Origin: Microbacterium arabinogalactanolyticum
GTDB taxonomy: Bacteria > Actinomycetota > Actinomycetes > Actinomycetales > Microbacteriaceae
Direction of reading: 5' to 3'
Assembly (NCBI RefSeq): GCF_030268005.1
Contig: NZ_BRZC01000004.1
Location: 1,397,976 to 1,461,975 of the forward strand
Length of the DNA stretch: 64,000 nt
This document shows, piece after piece, positions 60,850-64,000 of the stretch; position 1 is the first letter of the stretch; every line of letters begins with the position of its first letter. The notes beneath the pieces were generated by a model. The model searched no databases. It saw only the letters and a program-made list of their open reading frames with translations, and was not told the origin of the DNA. The translations under genes were made by a program, and so were the position numbers.

Positions 60850-60875
60850 GACGCGAACGCGTCCCTATGTGTATA
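60850..60875 (-). promoter_or_regulatory. Possible promoter and operator of DUF2510 copy A
   Basis: TATACA reads on the minus strand at 60870-60875. The perfect palindrome GACGCG-AA-CGCGTC lies just downstream at 60850-60863, 53 bases from the start. Confidence 0.35.
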
Positions 60876-60919
60876 TCAGGCGAACCCGAAATGAGCCCGG
60901 TCCGCTCCTTGGGCCATCG

Positions 60920-61708
60920 TCAACCGCGAGGGTCGCACGCGGAGGTGGCGTCCATTCCGATCTGGATGGCGTGCTCCCGCACCGTGCCCGTCGTGTTGTC
61001 CACGCCCTGAGTGAGGTCCTGCAGAACCTCGTCGGGCAGATCCGAGTCATAGAAGTATCCGCCGACGCACGTGAAGAACTCGGGGTCGTCGTCGAACTGG
61101 TGGTAGCCACCCTCATTGAGCATCACCTTGTATCCCTTGCCGATGGCCTCGGGTGAGGGACGTCCAGCACTGTCGCCGGTCGCGGGCGGGTCGGACGGCT
61201 GCTCACTGAACGTGGACGTCGGGAACGGCGATGACGCGGCATCGATGATCGCCGTGGTGAGCGTGAAGATCACGACGGCGGTGAAGACGATCGCCCCCAC
61301 GATCCCGCCGATGATCGACAGGCAGATGCCCACGATCGACGGCCACTTCGCGGTGTTCTTCCGGAACACGGCGATGAGCGAGATGATGAACGCGGCGATC
61401 AGCACGAGCGCGCCGAGAACGAAGGTGATCAGCAGCGGGGTGCACGCCAGCGCCGTGCCGAGCACGGCAAGCCCCAGGCCGACGAAGCCCAGCGTCGGCG
61501 GCTGCCGAGGCGCGACCGGCGTCAGCGCCGGAGCGTATCCCGGCGCCGCGTACTGCGCTGCGACGTATGGCGTCGATGGCGTCGCCATCGGCGATGCACC
61601 GCCCGTTCCCGCATCCGCGCCCGGTGCGTACTGGTCGGTCCACTGAGAGCCGTCCCACCAGCGCTGTCGTCCGGAGCCGTCGTCGTACCACCCGGCCGGA
61701 GTGCTCAT
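60920..61708 (-). CDS. DUF2510 membrane protein (copy B)
   Basis: 262 residues from ATG 61708 with GAGGAGG upstream. It opens with the same first 19 residues as copy A up to WTD, and has the same helices and a C-terminal Cys-containing domain (EFFTCVGGYFYDSDLPDEVLQDLTQGV, DATSACDPRG). The linker and outer domain have diverged, so it is an old tandem duplicate with conserved ends. It shares the role of copy A; the outer domains may bind different ligands. Confidence 0.75.
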   Translation of the reverse strand: MSTPAGWYDDGSGRQRWWDGSQWTDQYAPGADAGTGGASPMATPSTPYVAAQYAAPGYAPALTPVAPRQPPTLGFVGLGLAVLGTALACTPLLITFVLGALVLIAAFIISLIAVFRKNTAKWPSIVGICLSIIGGIVGAIVFTAVVIFTLTTAIIDAASSPFPTSTFSEQPSDPPATGDSAGRPSPEAIGKGYKVMLNEGGYHQFDDDPEFFTCVGGYFYDSDLPDEVLQDLTQGVDNTTGTVREHAIQIGMDATSACDPRG

Positions 61709-61787
61709 CCGTGTCCTCCTCCTCGCGCTGGATGCGCGATCCGCTTGCGCGCGGAACGCATCTGTCGTGTCTACCGGTATGCCGGTG

Positions 61788-62546
61788 TCAGAGCGTCGCT
61801 CCGACGGCATCCTGAGCCACGAACGCGTCCAGCAGCTCGAGGTCCTCGGCCGTGACGATCCGCGCGCCGACCGCGTGCTCGACGATGCGCGAGCGCGCGG
61901 AGGCGAGCAGCTCTCCCTGCGCGTTGCGCTCCAGGCCCTGGATACCCATCCGAGCGAACTTGCTGCACAGCGTGCCGACGCGGCGCTCCAGCTTCTCGAG
62001 CGGCCAGCCCAGCCGGACCGCGACCTCCTCCATCGACGGCAGCTGCACGGCGCCCTCGGCATCCGGACGCAGCATCGGCTCGGCGAGCGCCGTGAGCAGG
62101 ATCCGCTGCACGGGCGAGAGCATCTCGGTGACCCCGTCCGTCCCCGCACCGGGATTCCACGAGGTGGAGACCTGGTAGTACGGGGCCTCGGCCGCGAGCG
62201 ACAGCTCGTAGGTCGTCTCACCGGCGGTGAACATCACCGTCGTCGCACCGAACACCAGCGGCATCGTGGCACCCGGCGCGAGCCAGGCCTGCGCCAGTCC
62301 GTCGGCCGAGGCGACCGACGCGGTCAGCCCTGACCCGGCGTTCGTGAGCCACCACATGCCGTCGCGCTGCGCGATCTCGAGGAACCGCCGGTGCACGTAC
62401 GGGTTGTCGTCGATCGAGAGGTCCGTGCCACGCCCGATCACGAACGTGGCCCCTGCGGGGATGCGCTCGCGACGTCCGCCGAAGTCGAGCAGCAGGGCTC
62501 CGCCCTGTGCCGTCTCGGCGCCCCCCGGCTGCGAGAGATCCGTCAT
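61788..62546 (-). CDS. FHA-like domain with winged-helix-like domain
   Basis: 252 residues from ATG 62546. Residues ~15-105 fit an FHA fold (FVIGRGTDLSIDDNPYVHRRF, WWLTNAGSG). The Ser of the usual R-x-H signature is replaced by a Tyr-Val-His-Arg-Arg, so phosphate binding is not assured. Residues ~145-240 (LSPVQRILLTALAEP, EEVAVRLGWPLEKLERRVGTLCSKFARMG) look like a winged helix. No membrane segment. It could link phospho-signals to DNA or to the secretion machinery. It is 2 bases past the upstream stop. Confidence 0.65.
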   Translation of the reverse strand: MTDLSQPGGAETAQGGALLLDFGGRRERIPAGATFVIGRGTDLSIDDNPYVHRRFLEIAQRDGMWWLTNAGSGLTASVASADGLAQAWLAPGATMPLVFGATTVMFTAGETTYELSLAAEAPYYQVSTSWNPGAGTDGVTEMLSPVQRILLTALAEPMLRPDAEGAVQLPSMEEVAVRLGWPLEKLERRVGTLCSKFARMGIQGLERNAQGELLASARSRIVEHAVGARIVTAEDLELLDAFVAQDAVGATL

Positions 62547-62548
62547 GC

Positions 62549-63340
62549 TCACGCCGCCGCGTGACGCGGCCAGGCCCCACCGGGGAACGCGCTCGTCGAC
62601 GCCAGCGCGTTCGTGACGTTGACCACGAACGACGACGTGGCCTGGCTGGCCGACGTGATGGCGCTGATGGCATCCACCAGGAAGGTGATGAACAGGCCGA
62701 CGGCGCCCACGATCGTCACGATCGCGGCCGGCGCCGTCACGACACCCGCAAGCTCGGCGGCGGTTGCGATCACGCCGACGACCAGAGAGCCGACAGCGCC
62801 GAGGAAGCCGATCCAGAAGTTCTCGATCGCGCCGGCGAAGCTGTCGAGCTGGGTGTTGATCATCTGGCACTTCGAGAGCACGTCGTCCGCGGCCGGCTTC
62901 TGCTGGTCGACACGGAGCCGGTAGGCGTTGTAGGCCTTGCCCTCCCAGTTCCCGGTCGTCGGCAGTGCGGTCGGCAGCAGAGTGGAGGTGCACTGCTGCG
63001 CCGGCGTGCCGACGCTCTGCACCCAGTCCAGCCCCGTGCTGCGCAGCGTGGACGGGCTTCCGACGTAGGCGAAGACCTGCGCGGCCTTGTCGATCGCCTC
63101 GTTCACCTTGGCGAACATCTTGTCGAGCCAGGCGTTGATCCGCTCCATGATCCCGTCGGGAAGCACGAGGTCGAGCAGACCGGAGATCCCGCCGTTGATG
63201 ATGTCGACGACCGTGTCGATGAAGCCGGTGAAGCGGTCGAAGTCCGACTTCGACTTCTCCGCGTTCTGCGCGGTCGTGTCATTGCCGTCGGCGTGCCTGC
63301 GGCTCGAGGAGCGGCCACCGCTTCCAGTGTTGCGAGTCAT
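62549..63340 (-). CDS. WxG-containing membrane protein, T7SS-linked
   Basis: 263 residues. A polar N-terminus precedes a region with two amphipathic helices (VVDIINGGISGLLDLVLPDG), a W-x-G-like turn (TGNWEGKAYNAYRLR near residue 133) and three C-terminal hydrophobic helices (GFLGAVGSLVVGVIA, PAAIVTIVGAVGLFITFLV). So it looks like a WXG100-type module attached to a membrane segment. Two Cys flank the WxG. It may be a toxin-like pore former or an apparatus part. It overlaps the upstream gene's territory closely (33 bases apart). Confidence 0.6.
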   Translation of the reverse strand: MTRNTGSGGRSSSRRHADGNDTTAQNAEKSKSDFDRFTGFIDTVVDIINGGISGLLDLVLPDGIMERINAWLDKMFAKVNEAIDKAAQVFAYVGSPSTLRSTGLDWVQSVGTPAQQCTSTLLPTALPTTGNWEGKAYNAYRLRVDQQKPAADDVLSKCQMINTQLDSFAGAIENFWIGFLGAVGSLVVGVIATAAELAGVVTAPAAIVTIVGAVGLFITFLVDAISAITSASQATSSFVVNVTNALASTSAFPGGAWPRHAAA

Positions 63341-63373
63341 GTCAGACCTTCTTCCTGCTTGTGCTGTTCACGT

Positions 63374-64000
63374 TCAGTTGCCGAGACGGCTCGACCAGGC
63401 CGGAGCCGCCGGGTCAGCCGGCAGCGGGCGGGACTCAGCATCGATCGAGGCCGAGAGGTGCGACTCCGCCGCGGGCGTTCCGATGGTCCCGTCGACATTG
63501 AGTCCTGGGCGGACATCCGGTCGCGAGTCGCCGACCAGATCGTCGAATCGGGGGCGCTCGTCCGGAAGGGGCTCGCCCACGATGCGGCCGTCAGGGCCGG
63601 GCACGGGCTCGCGGCCGCCATCGACGTTGCCGTCGGTGCCGGTGGAACCGTCGGTGCCGGTCGAACCGTCGGTGCCGGTCGAACCGTCCGTACCGGTCGA
63701 ACCGTCCGTACCGGTGGAACCGTCCGTACCGGTGGAACCGTCCGCACCGGTGGAACCATCGGTGCCCGTCGAGCCGTCCGCACCGGTCGAACCATCCGTA
63801 CCGGTCGAACCATCCGTACCCGTGGAGCCGTCGGTGCCACCGTCCGTGGTCGGAGGCGTGTCGCCGCCGTCCGTTCCGACCTCGGCGATCGGCTTGTCGC
63901 CGTGGTCGGCGATGTCCTGCCCGGAGGCCTCATGGTGCAGATCGGCCGCCTGGTCGCGGAGATCGGCGGCCTTGTCACGCAGCTCTGCGGCGTCCTCACG
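63374..64000 (-). CDS. Acidic GSTGTD-repeat protein, partial
   Basis: Runs off the right edge, at least 208 residues. The visible part begins with a helical stretch of [18 protein letters not shown] type, then a Ser/Thr/Gly/Asp-rich block with 11 copies of a six-residue unit (GSTGTD with Ala/Ser variants), then an acidic tail with [19 protein letters not shown]. No Cys. Its upstream part and start are outside the window. Located at the head of the T7SS-linked minus-strand operon; it may be a flexible secreted substrate or a wall-spanning spacer. Confidence 0.6.
   Translation of the reverse strand, partial: REDAAELRDKAADLRDQAADLHHEASGQDIADHGDKPIAEVGTDGGDTPPTTDGGTDGSTGTDGSTGTDGSTGADGSTGTDGSTGADGSTGTDGSTGTDGSTGTDGSTGTDGSTGTDGSTGTDGNVDGGREPVPGPDGRIVGEPLPDERPRFDDLVGDSRPDVRPGLNVDGTIGTPAAESHLSASIDAESRPLPADPAAPAWSSRLGN
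63634..63831 (-). repeat. Eleven 18-bp coding repeats (GSTGTD)
   Basis: Eleven in-frame 18-bp units fill 198 bases. Bases vary at third positions and at Thr/Ala codons, so the array was kept by selection or gene conversion and is not a fresh expansion. Units 1-3 are the most alike. Confidence 0.85.

Noticed and set aside
63634-63831. CRISPR-like array
   Set aside because: 18-bp units with no spacers, in frame with a protein; no cas genes.

Overview
The window is high-G+C DNA (a 60-base sample in mdh is 44/60 G+C). It looks like the chromosome of an actinobacterium, most likely Microbacteriaceae and close to Microbacterium. The signs are the ftsH-folE-folP-folB-folK-DUF3180-PH-PH block, the mycoredoxin, DUF937, DUF6458 and DUF7882 proteins, an ESX/type VII secretion locus, many starts just downstream of a TANNNT -10 box (leaderless style), and frequent GCATCCG/CGGATGC words. 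The genus is inferred; there is no rRNA here.

Region 1 (1-10.4 kb) is a peptide/D-amino-acid locus. It holds a truncated oligopeptide-binding protein, a C39-like protease-fold protein and a divergent M20 amidohydrolase. Five genes then overlap by 4 bases each: GNAT acyltransferase, SIS protein, N-acylamino-acid racemase of the enolase superfamily, membrane dipeptidase fused to a class I glutamine amidotransferase, and a serine beta-lactamase-fold hydrolase. GNAT, racemase and M20 match the three steps of the known succinylation route that turns D- into L-amino acids; the other genes could supply D-residues from peptides.

Region 2 (10.4-31 kb) is mostly housekeeping: the fol operon with ftsH and PH-domain membrane proteins, hpt, tilS, ppa, an M23 peptidase, tRNA-Glu/Asp/Phe, a NarL-type two-component system with matching palindromes, dgt and small membrane proteins.

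Region 3 (30.1-37.3 kb) is a five-gene nitrogen-scavenging operon: agmatine-deiminase-like, amidase, C45 acyltransferase/hydrolase, amidohydrolase and NCS1 permease. A perfect inverted repeat lies upstream. LtrA, a GT2-GtrA glycosyltransferase, a GlnPQ-type transporter with two fused receptor domains, mycoredoxin, an aldehyde dehydrogenase and proline iminopeptidase follow.

Region 4 (46.4-48.4 kb) is an AT-richer patch between proline iminopeptidase and mdh. It carries a complete zinc metallopeptidase gene beside the 3' stump of a native-composition homologue, and two small secreted proteins.

Region 5 (50.2-64 kb) is an ESX-like type VII secretion locus: two WXG100 proteins, a three-ATPase EccC, EccD, an RDD-FHA protein, an effector-like protein with a helical partner, two duplicated DUF2510 membrane proteins, an FHA-like/winged-helix-like protein, another WxG-bearing membrane protein and a truncated GSTGTD-repeat protein at the edge. 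EccB, EccE and mycosin are not in the window.
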